The notes under the pieces: generated by a model | The model's input: the letters and a program-made list of their open reading frames with translations, nothing else | Databases searched by the model: none | Told to the model about the DNA's origin: nothing | Assembly: GCA_028641055.1 (NCBI GenBank) | Contig: CM054057.1 | Coordinates: 326,684,941 to 326,748,940, forward strand | Reading direction: 5' to 3' | DNA from: Alopecurus myosuroides | Taxonomy: Eukaryota > Streptophyta > Magnoliopsida > Poales > Poaceae | DNA length: 64,000 nucleotides | In this document: positions 1-10,290 of the stretch, one piece after another | How positions within the stretch are numbered: position 1 is the stretch's first letter | Layout: the number at the start of each line of letters is the position of its first letter | Program-made: the position numbers and the translations under genes

Positions 1-732
1 GCACATGATATTGTCCTTTTAAATTAGTCGTTCGTTACCATAGCCGACGAAGATGTTGATCCGACGATCGTCACGACGGATCCCGGATTTCGAGGTGATC
101 CGACTCTGGCCCCCAGCCGGAATCGTCCACCAGTCTCTTTTTCCTCTGCGGTCGATGTAGATTTCGCCGACGACGAGATTCTCCATATTCTTCCGAGCTT
201 CTCCCGTGATGTAAACACCTTTGGGACGCAGGCCCCACGGTGGGCGCCAACTGTCGTGGGATAATCACGGCAGATGTTACCGGGGGTAACTGATCTTGGG
301 CAAGAACGACACAGGGTATTGGGAGAGGGTTTAGCTCAGAGGAAAACATGGTGCAATTCGATCTGGTAGCCGGCAATCAAAGTCGCCGAGTCTCCGATCT
401 TGATATAACAACCCAATTCTAGGATTACACTGGATGCTCGATATCAAGCGCTATTGATAGGGTTCTTAGATCTCTGTCTAAAACTAGACCTGGGGGTCGG
501 TTTATAAAGCACCCGTACCCCCTGGCTTATTCCCCAAGGCGCATCCTGGATCCTACCCGGACACGGCGCACAAACCCTAGCTTTCCTTTACAGTAACCCA
601 CAATCCGGGTTGCTGGGCCTACAAGCTTGGGCCTTCCACAAGCTTCCTTATCCTTAGCCGGATCCTGCGCACCGTCCTTTGGGACGGGTTACTCCTTGGA
701 GTTTGGCCTACCGGGTTATCGTCCCCCCGTCA
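1..732 (-). mobile_element. 5' end of a Tat-lineage Gypsy retrotransposon, cut by the window edge
   Basis: Read on the minus strand, this is a 481-bp LTR (252-732) followed by a primer-binding region (TTGGCGCCCACCGTGGGGCC, about 231-250) and the first 230 or so bases of the internal region. It matches the start of the complete element at 30512-41169 in the same order, including the translated start region. The LTR has many substitutions relative to that element (for example TGACGGGGGGACGATAACC against TGATGGGGGGATAATAACC), so it is an older copy. The rest lies outside the window, so coding capacity and target-site duplication cannot be judged. Confidence 0.9.
252..732 (-). repeat. LTR of the edge Tat Gypsy copy (481 bp)
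   Basis: The LTR starts TG (minus strand, base 732) and ends CA (base 252), directly before the primer site. Its length equals that of both LTRs of the complete element, 481 bp. It contains the TTTATAAA promoter-like box seen in the other copies (near 503-510). Confidence 0.88.
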
Positions 733-1352
733 AAACACGAGACCAAAAACTCCTGAGGTACTACGGAGAACCCAAAACACGTGAAATCCTAACTTGAAAG
801 TTTAGGTGAGAACAGAAAACAACGTTGCACTTCCTTACCAAAAAGGGTGGGGTGGGTGGGGAAAGAAGAAAAAATGGCAGAATTCCTACTCTCGCGTTTC
901 ATTTTTCCTATATAGCTACAAAATAGTTTCTAGACTCAACTGCGACCAGTAAAAAGGGATCCTACAGGCAGACAGGCTCTGATACCATTTGTCGCACCCG
1001 GACTTCTAGAGGATACTCACCGTACGAACTGAACAGTATTCTGATGGGATTACGGGGCTTTCGCACCCGCGTCCTCTTACGGTAGGCCAACACTTATGTG
1101 TGACTACCCATCGCTACTGTTCACGTCGATGTAAACTATCCGTAGAAATCTGACACTACCATTGACGTACTTCATAACATACACCCATGGTACGTCAACG
1201 GCTTAGAACAAAAGGATAACACAACATGCCTCTAAGACACAAAAGATTGAAATAAGTTGCAAATGGCCCTCACTAGGGCAGAGATAGCAAATACAATCAT
1301 CCAGAGGACACATGTCCCAACATAACATCATTACATATCAGCGGAAGCATTC
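733..1352 (-). mobile_element. Remnant of a second LTR retrotransposon with an initiator-Met primer site
   Basis: On the minus strand, TGGTATCAGAGC (976-987) is the standard initiator-methionine tRNA primer site. It lies two bases after a sequence ending GGGTGCGACA, the typical CA end of an LTR. The LTR would run from 990 to about 1340 (TG...CA when read on the plus strand), but its outer edge is uncertain. The internal leader continues to about 733, where the Tat copy begins. No coding region is left. This primer site is common in Copia elements, so Copia is the likeliest class. Confidence 0.6.
976..987 (-). other. Primer-binding site, initiator-Met tRNA type
   Basis: The minus strand reads TGGTATCAGAGC two bases downstream of the LTR end. 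This is an exact match to the usual plant tRNA-iMet primer site. Confidence 0.75.
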
Positions 1353-2680
1353 ATACTCAAAAGGAAGGTGAAGATTTCTTTGATACTTACTCACCTGTGG
1401 CACGCCTGACCACCATTCGAGTTCTACTTTCGCTGGCTGCTTCACATGGTCTTCTTGTTCATCAAATGGATGTTAAGACCGCTTTCCTAAATGGAGAGTT
1501 GGAAGAGGAAATTTACATGGACCAGCCAGATGGATTCATGGTAGATGGTCAGGAAGGAAAGGTGTGCAAATTGCTGAAATCTTTATATGGCCTTAAACAA
1601 GCGCCTAAGCAGTGGCATGAGAAATTCGAAAGAACTTTGAGTGCAGCAGGTTTTGCTGTAAATGAAGCTGACAAATGTGTGTACTATCGCCATGGTGGGG
1701 GCGAAGGAGTCATTCTTTGTTTGTATGTTGATGACATACTAATCTTTGGAACTAACCTCAAAGTGATCGAAGAGGTCAAGAGTTTCCTATCTCACTGTTT
1801 TGAGATGAAAGATCTAGGAGTTGCTGATGTTATCCTTAACATCAAGTTACTGAGAGATGACAATGGTGGGATAACACTGCTTCAATCTCACTATGTTGAG
1901 AAGGTCTTGAGTCGTTTTGGGTATAGCGATTGCAAGCCTTCACCAACTCCATATGATCCCAGTGTGCTACTTCGTAAAAACAGAAGAATTGCAAAGGATC
2001 AACTTAGATACTCTCAGATTATTGGCTCGCTTATGTATTTAACTAGCGCTACGAGGCCTGACATCGCGTATGCTGTAAGCAAACTTAGCCGATTTGTTTC
2101 AAATCCGGGCGATGATCATTGGCGCGCTCTTGAGAGAATCATGCGCTATTTGAAAGGCACTGCGAGCTATGGGATTCACTATTCTGGGTACCCAAGGGTA
2201 CTTGAGGGTTATAGTGATTCAAATTGGATATCTGACGCTGATGAGATAAAGGCCACGAGTGGATATGTATTTACACTTGGTGGTGGCGTTGTTTCTTGGA
2301 AGTCTTGCAAGCAGACCATCTTAACGAGGTCAACTATGGAAGCAGAACTCACAGCATTGGACACAGCCACTGTTGAAGCAGAGTGGCTGAGACAGCTCTT
2401 GATGGACTTACCTGTGGTTGAAAAACCTATACCCGCTATCCCTATGAACTGTGATAATCAAACTGTGATCATCAAAGTAAACAGTTCTAAGGACAATATG
2501 AAGTCATCAAGGCATGTGAAGAGGAGACTAAAATCTGTCAGAAAAATGAGAAACTCCGGAGTTATTGCATTGGATTATATCCATACATCTAAAAACTTGG
2601 CAGACCCCTTCACAAAGGGTCTATCGCGTAACGTGATAGATAATGCATCGAAGGAGATGGGTATGAGACCCACAATATAA
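1353..2680 (+). pseudogene. Truncated Copia reverse transcriptase/RNase H
   Basis: This is the 3' part of a Copia pol gene, lacking gag, protease, integrase and the first part of the reverse transcriptase. The reading frame is open to the stop at 2680 and ends with the same residues as the full copy at 6608-8269. Visible landmarks are [10 protein letters not shown], the catalytic YVDD of reverse transcriptase, the RNase H start around EGYSDSNW, and the LADPFTKGL tail typical of plant Copia. About five residues differ from the downstream copy. The first in-frame ATG (1397) is internal to the domain, so this is a fragment and not a gene with its own start. Confidence 0.93.
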
Positions 2681-3224
2681 GTTGTTCACTATGGCAACCC
2701 ACTCTATGTGATCGGAGATCCCGTGAATTAGAATTGGGAGACAAGCTGTTGATCAACTGAGAGGAGAGTATCCCTACTTTTTATACCACTCCATGAAGAT
2801 GCAATACTCTCCTACTCTGCAAGGCAGGTTGATGTTTATCTTAATGTGTTCTAAGTGGCTTATTTAAGCAGAGATGTTGTCCCGCAGAACATCCTTTGAA
2901 GAACACACCTATGTGAGTCTGAATGTCAAACGTCGCAGTCCATGAGAGTTGGGTGCTCTCTAATAAACTCATGAAAGGTCAAGGAGTATGACGCATAAGC
3001 TCCACCCGCGGGGAAGTCTTGCGGCAGCCTAGTATCGATCAAGACTTTATGTGAAACTAGATTCGCAGAAAACTTGCAGTTCAAGGCGCAGTCCACTATC
3101 CAAGTTGCTTACTAGTGTAGCATAGAGTTCTAGGTGGAAGTTCAACTTCACAGTCTCCACTAAGCATCGGTATATAAAACAATTTTTTGGAACCAAAGGC
3201 AAATTTCGTGTGCCTCTGGGATCT

Positions 3225-3234
3225 GGTGGGGGAT
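3225..3234 (+). other. Polypurine tract before the middle Copia LTR
   Basis: GGTGGGGGAT lies immediately before the TGTTGG start of the LTR. The same string precedes the second LTR at 8814-8823. This is the expected plus-strand priming site. Confidence 0.7.
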
Positions 3235-4285
3235 TGTTGGAATTTTGGCCCAAATGGATCAGCCCATTTAATATTCCAGAAATTCCTAATAAATCCTAGA
3301 GGCCCACTTGGCCCATTCGTGTATGGCAAGAGGTGGGACAAATGTTTAGTCCCACATTGCTAGTTGAGTGGAAGTTTTACCTGTTTATAAGGGAGGGCTT
3401 TCCACTTGTTGTATGAGCATTAGAAAGAGATGACTACACGCGCGCTCCTCCTCCGCCGCCCGCCTCGCCACGCCTCGCCTCGCCTCGCCTCGTCACGACG
3501 CGCGCGCGCGCCGCGGGTTGCGGGAATGCCTCGAGCCGAGAACCTCTCTCTCACGAAACGATTTGCTAAGTGGGTTTTGATTACGGAGGCTGCTCAGCTT
3601 CGGCTGCTGCCGGTTTGCCTTCCCGACTCTTCGTTTCATCTTCTCGCGTGGCCTGTTCGGATTCTGCTCTGTGCCTATAAAATCAGAGGTCGCTCCTCTC
3701 CAGAGAGACACACAGCGATACACTGCCTTCTCGTTTCCAGAGCCTTGCGCACCGCTCAAGTCTTCCCCATCCTGGCCTGCGGCGTGCACCGCCGGTCGGG
3801 ACAGTAGGCCTCCGAAACCGCGCTACTTCGAGTCCTGTACGGGAGAAGGGCGATAAGGTTTTTGGGGAGCGCTCTGCGCGACTACTGGTTTCTTCATCAC
3901 GGACGACAACGACATCTTCCCGAACGACGACTTCTTCCCGGAAGTCGACGATCTCTTCGACGACATGGGCGACAACGTCAACAATGGTCCCGCTGCTGCA
4001 CCAGCTCCTGTCCAGTATGTGCTCATGTCTTCTCTGTTTAATCTCATGTTTCAGATCCTACTAGAATTCCTAGTTCTAGCAATTGGAGTAGATTTGTTTT
4101 CCCCAAATTCTATACTATGTATGCCTGTTGCCTACTGTCTGAAAATTCATATGATTAAACCATGCATGCCCTTTGTCTACTCTAAGAAAATTCAAATGAC
4201 TACTTTGACTATTGCAATTGTAGTTCTGCTTTACCTACTGTTTCTATTAATTAAATTATATGGTAAATTGCTCATATTTTCAACA
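3235..4285 (+). repeat. Copia LTR, first copy (1051 bp)
   Basis: It starts TGTTGGAATTTTGG and ends TTTTCAACA. Its boundaries come from where the two LTR copies begin and stop matching. Relative to the second copy it lacks about 40 bp near 3555 and has an extra 18 bp near 3910, so the two LTRs differ more than the duplicated internal sequences do. It holds a TATA box at 3676-3682 and, unusually, a start codon at 3965 that opens the gag frame. Confidence 0.88.
3676..3682 (+). promoter_or_regulatory. TATA box of the Copia LTR promoter
   Basis: TATAAAA sits about 290 bp upstream of the gag ATG at 3965. The second LTR has TACAAAA at the matching place (near 9301), so that copy has probably lost this promoter. 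Transcription would start about 30 bases downstream. Confidence 0.65.
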
Positions 4286-6607
4286 ATCCAAAAACCTTAT
4301 TATAGGCAATTTACCCCAACTGGATTTGCTGCGTCTATGAGGCCACCTGTGTTTGAGGGCGCCAATTATAAGAGATGGCGCGTGAGAGCAGTTCTCTGGT
4401 TTCAATCCATGAACTTCTATGACGCCACTCTTGGCAAGCCTACGGGTGATCTTGACCCTCAACAGGAGGCAAACTATGAGAAAATGAATACCCTCTTTAA
4501 GCTTGCTCTGATCAGTGTTCTTGGAGATAACATTGTTGATGCTTATGCGTCATTTGACAATGGCAAGGATATGTGGGATGCACTTGAGGCAAAATTTGGT
4601 ACCGCAGATGCTGGCACTGAACTGTATGTCATGGAGCAATTCTATGACTACAGGATGACTGATGAGCGCTCCGTGGTTGAGCAGGCTCATGAGATTCAGT
4701 CACTCGCCAAAGAACTTGAGCATTTCACTTGTGTGTTACCGGACAAGTTTATTGCCGGAGGCATCATTGCCAAACTTCCTGCCTCATGGAGGAGCTTTGC
4801 TACGTCTCTGAAGCACAAGAGACAGGAGTTTTCTGTCTCTAATCTCATCGGGACTCTTGACGTCGAAGAAAAGGCAAGAGCAAAGGACACACGTGCTCGA
4901 GGTGCTGATGGAAGTTCTAGTGCCAACCTGGTACAGAAGAGAAACTTCCAAACCCACAAGTTCAGAAACAAGAACAAGTTTGAGGGTAAAGGAAAGTTTG
5001 ATGTGAAGAACAAGACACCACATTCTACCAACTTCAAGAAGAAGTATGAGAAGAAGTATGAGAAGAAGAAAGGAGTCTGCCATGTTTGCGGTGATCCTGA
5101 ACACTGGGCTCCCAACTGCCCGAATCGCTTTGACAAGCGTCAACATGGGAAAGGCGGTAAGACCGTCAATGTTGTCATTGGTGATACTGAGATGAAGGAC
5201 GCAGGGTACGGTATATTTCCTACTGTTCTTTCAGTATGTCATTCTCCTGATTGGTGGATTGATACGGGCGCCAATGTACATGTATGTTCTGATATTTCCA
5301 TGTTCTCTTCTTATCAGGCAACAGGAACTTCTTCCGTGCTGATGGGCAACGGCTCACATGCTTCTGTTCGCGGTGTTGGTACGGTCGATCTGAAGTTCTC
5401 TTCGGGGAAGACTGTACGACTGAAGAACGTGAACTATGTGCCCTCTATAAATAAGAATCTTGTTAGCGGTTCTCTTCTGTGTAGAGATGGCTACAAGCTT
5501 GTCTTTGAGTCGAATAAATTTGTAGTGTCCAAGTTTGGAACCTTTGTTGGTAAAGGATATGAATGTAGTGGTTTGTTTCGCTTATCTTTGACTGATGTCT
5601 GTAATAACGTTGTAAACCATGTTTGCAACAATGAATCAAATTTATGGCATTCACGTCTTTGTCACATCAGTTTTAGCTGCATGACACGACTATCCAAATT
5701 GAGCTTAATTCCCCACTTCACACCTATTAAGGGTTCTAAGTGCCGAGTGTGTGTGCAAGCTAAGCAACCTCGCAAGTCCTATAAAACTGCAGAGGCGAGG
5801 AATCTGGCACCACTAGAGCTCATACATTCTGATCTCTGTGAAATGAATGGTGTGTTAACAAAAGGTGGAAAGAAATATTTCATGACGTTAATTGATGACT
5901 CCACCAGATATTGTCATGTGTATCTTCTGAAATCAAAAGATGAAGCTTTGAGTTTCTTCAAAATTTATAAAGCTGAAGCAGAAAACCAACTTGATCGAAA
6001 GATTAAGAGGCTAAGGTCTGATCGGGGTGGAGAGTATTTTTCCAACGAGTTTGATTCCTTTTGTGCGGAACATGGTATAATTCATGAGAGGACGCCTCCC
6101 TATTCACCTCAGTCAAATGGGGTGGCTGAAAGAAAGAATCGTACTCTAACTGATTTGGTTAACGCCATGTTAGATACATCGGGTCTTTCCAAGGCATGGT
6201 GGGGGGAGGCTATTCTGACTGCGTGTCATGTCCTAAACCGAGTCCCTACAAAAGACAAAGAGATAACTCCATTTGAGGAATGGGAGAAGAAAAGATTAAA
6301 ACTCTCTTACCTACGACCTTGGGGTTGTTTGGCGTTAGTCAATATTCCATTCCCTAAGAAGCGCAAGGTTGGACCAAACACTGTGGATTGTGTTTTTCTG
6401 GGATATGCTTTTCATAGCATTGGCTATAGATTCTTGATCATAAAATCCGATGTGTCTGACATGCGTGTTGGTACAATTATGGAGTCAAATGATGCGACTT
6501 TCTTCGAAGACATTTTTCCTATGAAAGATATGTCTACCTCGTCACATCAGGAGATTCCTAATTCATCAAGTCAAGAATTAGTTCCACTTCCTGAACCTAC
6601 CATTTAG
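3965..6607 (+). CDS. Copia gag-protease-integrase polyprotein
   Basis: This frame encodes capsid (gag), aspartic protease and integrase of a Copia element. Gag is of the UBN2 type. A CX2CX4HX4C zinc knuckle (CHVCGDPEHWAPNC, from residue 372) binds RNA. The protease motif is WIDTGAN near residue 433. Integrase shows the LWHSRLCHI zinc region, then HSDLC, RSDRGGEY and NGVAERKNRT, which fit its D,D,E core. The ATG lies inside the LTR. Bases 4015-4305 look like an intron, and removing them keeps the frame and joins PAPVQ to QFTPTGF. If unspliced, this stretch adds 97 codons rich in hydrophobic residues. The frame ends at a TAG (6605-6607) and resumes in the same frame at 6608 with reverse transcriptase, so this is one polyprotein gene interrupted by one stop. 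Confidence 0.9.
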   Translation: MGDNVNNGPAAAPAPVQYVLMSSLFNLMFQILLEFLVLAIGVDLFSPNSILCMPVAYCLKIHMIKPCMPFVYSKKIQMTTLTIAIVVLLYLLFLLIKLYGKLLIFSTIQKPYYRQFTPTGFAASMRPPVFEGANYKRWRVRAVLWFQSMNFYDATLGKPTGDLDPQQEANYEKMNTLFKLALISVLGDNIVDAYASFDNGKDMWDALEAKFGTADAGTELYVMEQFYDYRMTDERSVVEQAHEIQSLAKELEHFTCVLPDKFIAGGIIAKLPASWRSFATSLKHKRQEFSVSNLIGTLDVEEKARAKDTRARGADGSSSANLVQKRNFQTHKFRNKNKFEGKGKFDVKNKTPHSTNFKKKYEKKYEKKKGVCHVCGDPEHWAPNCPNRFDKRQHGKGGKTVNVVIGDTEMKDAGYGIFPTVLSVCHSPDWWIDTGANVHVCSDISMFSSYQATGTSSVLMGNGSHASVRGVGTVDLKFSSGKTVRLKNVNYVPSINKNLVSGSLLCRDGYKLVFESNKFVVSKFGTFVGKGYECSGLFRLSLTDVCNNVVNHVCNNESNLWHSRLCHISFSCMTRLSKLSLIPHFTPIKGSKCRVCVQAKQPRKSYKTAEARNLAPLELIHSDLCEMNGVLTKGGKKYFMTLIDDSTRYCHVYLLKSKDEALSFFKIYKAEAENQLDRKIKRLRSDRGGEYFSNEFDSFCAEHGIIHERTPPYSPQSNGVAERKNRTLTDLVNAMLDTSGLSKAWWGEAILTACHVLNRVPTKDKEITPFEEWEKKRLKLSYLRPWGCLALVNIPFPKKRKVGPNTVDCVFLGYAFHSIGYRFLIIKSDVSDMRVGTIMESNDATFFEDIFPMKDMSTSSHQEIPNSSSQELVPLPEPTI
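4015..4305 (+). other. Probable intron crossing the LTR/internal boundary
   Basis: The donor CCA|GTATGT lies in the LTR, and the acceptor TTATTATAG|GCAATTT lies 20 bases past the LTR end. The intron is T-rich and 291 bp, divisible by three, and has no in-frame stop. Splicing fuses 16 complete codons and a split glutamine codon from the LTR to the gag body. The donor side recurs in the second LTR (9625), where the unspliced frame hits a stop. Any primer-binding site downstream of the LTR would be removed from spliced RNA. Confidence 0.6.
6605..6607 (+). other. In-frame TAG between integrase and reverse transcriptase
   Basis: The frame is open on both sides (3965-6604 and 6608-8269, same phase). 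The stop is followed directly by ATG (TAGATGG). It may be a simple nonsense mutation, a readthrough site, or a stop-restart junction. The upstream truncated copy does not reach this point, so there is no second copy to compare in the window. Confidence 0.85.
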
Positions 6608-8269
6608 ATGGAACACGTTGAAAATCCTATGGAGGACAACAGTGAAACTCCCAAAAGAAGCAAGAGACAGAGGACTGCAAAGTCCTTTGGTAATGATTTC
6701 ATTGTATACCTCGTGGATGATACTCCCAGTTCCATTTCAGAGGCCTATGCATCTCCAGATGCTGACTATTGGAAGGAAGCCGTCCGTAGTGAGATGGATT
6801 CCATTTTGGATAATGGAACTTGGGAAATCACCGATCGTCCTTACGGGTGCAAACCTGTAGGATGCAAGTGGGTGTTCAAGAAGAAGCTTAGGCCTGATGG
6901 TACTATTGAGAAGTACAAGGCACGGCTTGTGGCCAAGGGTTATACTCAAAAGGAAGGTGAAGATTTCTTTGATACTTACTCACCTGTGGCACGCCTGACC
7001 ACCATTCGAGTTCTACTTTCGCTGGCTGCTTCACATGGTCTTCTTGTTCATCAAATGGATGTTAAGACCGCTTTCCTAAATGGAGAGTTGGAAGAGGAAA
7101 TTTACATGGACCAGCCAGATGGATTCGTGGTAGATGGTCAGGAAGGAAAGGTGTGCAAATTGCTGAAATCTTTATATGGCCTTAAACAAGCGCCTAAGCA
7201 GTGGCATGAGAAATTCGAAAGAACTTTGACTGCAGCAGGTTTTGCTGTAAATGAAGCTGACAAATGTGTGTACTATCGCCATGGTGGGGGCGAAGGAGTC
7301 ATTCTTTGTTTGTATGTTGATGACATACTAATCTTTGGAACTAACCTCAAAGTGATCGAAGAGGTCAAGAGTTTCCTATCTCACTGTTTTGAGATGAAAG
7401 ATCTAGGAGTTGCTGATGTTATCCTTAACATCAAGTTACTGAGAGATGACAATGGTGGGATAACACTGCTTCAATCTCACTATGTTGAGAAGGTCTTGAG
7501 TCGTTTTGGGTATAGCGATTGCAAGCCTTCACCAACTCCATATGATCCCAGTGTGCTACTTCGTAAAAACAGAAGAATTGCAAAGGATCAACTTAGATAC
7601 TCTCAGATTATTGGCTCGCTTATGTATTTAACTAGCGCTACGAGGCCTGACATCGCGTATGCTGTAAGCAAACTTAGCCGATTTGTTTCAAATCCGGGCG
7701 ATGATCATTGGCGCGCTCTTGAGAGAATCATGCGCTATTTGAAAGGCACTGCGAGCTATGGGATTCACTATTCTGGGTACCCAAGGGTACTTGAGGGTTA
7801 TAGTGATTCAAATTGGATATCTGACGCTGATGAGATAAATGCCACGAGTGGATATGTATTTACACTTGGTGGTGGCGCTATTTCTTGGAAGTCTTGCAAG
7901 CAGACCATCTTAACGAGGTCAACTATGGAAGCAGAACTCACAGCATTGGACACAGCCACTGTTGAAGCAGAGTGGCTGAGACAGCTCTTGATGGACTTAC
8001 CTATGGTTGAAAAACCTATACCCGCTATCCCGATGAACTGTGATAATCAAACTGTGATCATCAAAGTAAACAGTTCTAAGGACAATATGAAGTCATCAAG
8101 GCATGTGAAGAGGAGACTAAAATCTGTCAGAAAAATGAGAAACTCCGGAGTTATTGCATTGGATTATATCCATACATCTAAAAACTTGGCAGACCCCTTC
8201 ACAAAGGGTCTATCACGTAACGTGATAGATAATGCATCGAAGGAGATGGGTATGAGACCCACAATATAA
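6608..8269 (+). CDS. Copia reverse transcriptase-RNase H part of the polyprotein
   Basis: This frame carries the Copia reverse transcriptase (RVT_2 type) followed by RNase H. The start of the domain is seen in [12 protein letters not shown] and GCKWVFKKK, followed by [10 protein letters not shown]. The catalytic YVDD lies near residue 236. RNase H begins near EGYSDSNW, and the end LADPFTKGL is typical of plant Copia. It is in phase with 3965-6607 and separated only by the TAG, so in an intact family member it would be the C-terminal half of one protein. The 3' two thirds are duplicated at 1353-2680. Confidence 0.93.
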   Translation: MEHVENPMEDNSETPKRSKRQRTAKSFGNDFIVYLVDDTPSSISEAYASPDADYWKEAVRSEMDSILDNGTWEITDRPYGCKPVGCKWVFKKKLRPDGTIEKYKARLVAKGYTQKEGEDFFDTYSPVARLTTIRVLLSLAASHGLLVHQMDVKTAFLNGELEEEIYMDQPDGFVVDGQEGKVCKLLKSLYGLKQAPKQWHEKFERTLTAAGFAVNEADKCVYYRHGGGEGVILCLYVDDILIFGTNLKVIEEVKSFLSHCFEMKDLGVADVILNIKLLRDDNGGITLLQSHYVEKVLSRFGYSDCKPSPTPYDPSVLLRKNRRIAKDQLRYSQIIGSLMYLTSATRPDIAYAVSKLSRFVSNPGDDHWRALERIMRYLKGTASYGIHYSGYPRVLEGYSDSNWISDADEINATSGYVFTLGGGAISWKSCKQTILTRSTMEAELTALDTATVEAEWLRQLLMDLPMVEKPIPAIPMNCDNQTVIIKVNSSKDNMKSSRHVKRRLKSVRKMRNSGVIALDYIHTSKNLADPFTKGLSRNVIDNASKEMGMRPTI

Positions 8270-8823
8270 GTTGTTCACTGTGGCAACCCACTCTATGTGA
8301 TCGGAGATCCCGTGAATTAGAATTGGGAGACAAGCTGTTGATCAACTGAGAGGAGAGTATCCCTACTTTTTATACCACTCCATGAAGATGCAATACTCTC
8401 CTACTCTGCAAGGCAGGTTGATGTTTATCTTAATGTGTTCTAAGTGGCTTATTTAAGCAGAGATGTTGTCCTGCAGAACATCCTTTGAAGAACACACCTA
8501 TGTGAGTCTGACTGTCAAACGTCGCAGTCCATGAGAGTTCGGTGCTCTCTAATAAACTCATGAAAGGTCAAGGAGTATGACGCATAAGCTCCACCCGCGG
8601 GGAAGTCTTGCGGCAGCCTAGTATCGATCAAGGCTTTATGTGAAACTAGATTCGCAGAAAACTTGCAGTTCAAGGCGCATTCCACTGTCCAAGTTGCTTA
8701 CTAGTGTAGCATAGAGTTCTAGGTGGAAGTTCAACTTCACAGTCTCCACTAAGCATCGGTATATAAAACAATGTTTTGGAACCAAAGGCAAATTTCGTGT
8801 GCCTCTGGGATCTGGTGGGGGAT

Positions 8824-9895
8824 TGTTGGAATTTTGGCCCAAATGGATCAGCCCATTTAATATTCCAGAAATTCCTAATAAATCCTAGAGGCCCACTTGG
8901 CCCATTCGTGTATGGCAAGAGGTGAGACAAATGTTTAGTCCCACATTGCTAGTTGAGTGGAAGTTTTACCTGTTTATAAGGGAGGGCTTTCCACTTGTTG
9001 TATGAGCATTCGAAAGAGATGACTACACGCGCGCTCCTCCTCCGCCGCCCGCCTCGCCACGCCTCGCCTCGTCACGACGCGCGCGCGCGCGCCGCGGGTT
9101 GCGGGAATGCCTCGAGCCGAGAGCCTCTCTCTCTCTTTATTTTGCCACACGCACGAATTAGAATATGAAGAGGCACAGGAATCTGAAACGAAACGCTTTC
9201 CTAAGTGGGTTTTGATTACGGAGGCTGCTCAGCTTCGGCTGCTGCCGGTTTGCCTTCCCGACTCTTCGTTTCGCGTGGCCTGTTCGGATTCTGCTCCGTG
9301 CCTACAAAATCAGAGGTCGCTCCTCTCCAGAGAGACACACAGCGATACACTGCCTTCTCGTTTCCAGAGCCTTGCGCCACCACTCAAGTCTTCCCCATCC
9401 TGGCCTACGGCGTGCACCGCCGGTCGGGACAGTAGGCCTCCGAAACCGCGCTACTTCGAGTCCTGTACGGGAGAAGGGCGATAAGGTTTTTGGGGAGCGC
9501 TCTGCGCGACTACTGGTTTCTTCATCACGGACGACGACGACTTCTTCCCGGAAGTCGACGATCTCTTCGACGACATGGGCGACAACGTCAACAATGGTCC
9601 CGCTGCTGCACCAGCTCCTGTCCAGTATGTGCTCATGTCTTCTCTGTTCAATCTCATGTTTCAGATCCTACTAGAATTCCTAGTTCTAGCAATTGGAGTA
9701 GATTTGTTTTCCCCAAATTCTATACTATGTATGCCTGTTGCCTACTGTCTAAAAATTCATATGACTAAACCATGCATGCCCTTTGTCTACTCTAAGAAAA
9801 TTTAAATGACTACTTTGACTATTGCAATTGTAGTTCTGCTTTACCTACTGTTTCTATTAATTAAATTATATGGTAAATTGCTCATATTTTCAACA
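8824..9895 (+). repeat. Copia LTR, second copy (1072 bp)
   Basis: It has the same ends as the first copy (TGTTGGAATTTTGG...TTTTCAACA). The TATA box is changed to TACAAAA. The LTR-borne gag start is present at 9575, but the intron region now has an in-frame TAA at 9803-9805. The sequence after 9895 (CCAAG) is unrelated to the internal region and marks the element's right edge. The left end is rearranged, so no target-site duplication can be matched. Confidence 0.88.
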
Positions 9896-10044
9896 CCAAG
9901 TTTTGTGGTGTTATCGTGCTATAAACTAACAGTAGTTCTACCAAAAAATCTCGTAAAAGATAATCATTGTGTATACAAACTAGCATAATCTCACATACGA
10001 TAGCTTCTTTGAGAAACATGCCTTGCAAATTTACGCCAAAAAGT

Positions 10045-10290
10045 TATTTTTGTTTTTGTTTTTAGAAACACAGTACAAACACATACACTCACCTCTATAA
10101 ACGCTCGCACGTACACCCTATCATCTTCAAGTTTTGAGATTGACAAAGTCGTCATAAGTGGCTCGCTATCGACGGGAACCTCCCACTGAAAATTATTGCC
10201 TTTAGACGACACACAAGTGTTAAACCGGGGATTTGAACTCTGATAGCGGTACATTCACCCTCCTAATAATCCGACCACAACTTGGTTGCA
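10045..10290 (-). mobile_element. tRNA-derived SINE, grass (PoaS-like) type
   Basis: On the minus strand this starts with a tRNA-like head (AACCAAGTTGTGGTCGG). A recognisable polymerase III B box follows (GAGTTCAAATCCC, near 10216-10228). It ends in an A-rich tail (AAAAACAAAAACAAAAAT) and has no coding content. The body contains the stretch TGGGAGGTTCCCGTCGA, which I recall from a common Poaceae SINE family; the assignment is from memory of that consensus. It lies in the upstream region of the CIPK gene. Confidence 0.65.

Larger units (their letters stand above)
1353..9895 (+). mobile_element. Copia retrotransposon in a partial tandem (int'-LTR-int-LTR)
   Basis: A 5'-truncated internal part (1353-3234) is followed by an LTR (3235-4285), a full internal region (4286-8823) and a second LTR (8824-9895). 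Bases 1353-3234 align with 6942-8823 at a constant offset of 5589 and no net gap, with about 16 substitutions by my reading. The middle LTR is thus shared between two copies, as expected from LTR-LTR recombination between elements. Domain order gag, protease, integrase, reverse transcriptase, RNase H marks the Copia superfamily. No canonical TGGTATCAGAG primer site follows the first LTR. Confidence 0.9.

Noticed and set aside
3430..3856. Plus- and minus-strand ORFs in the Copia LTR
   Set aside because: They lie in the GC-rich untranslated part upstream of the gag ATG and are not conserved between the two LTRs, which differ there by indels.
10210..10290. tRNA gene
   Set aside because: The B box is present but the cloverleaf is degenerate and a long body with an A-rich tail follows, which fits a SINE.
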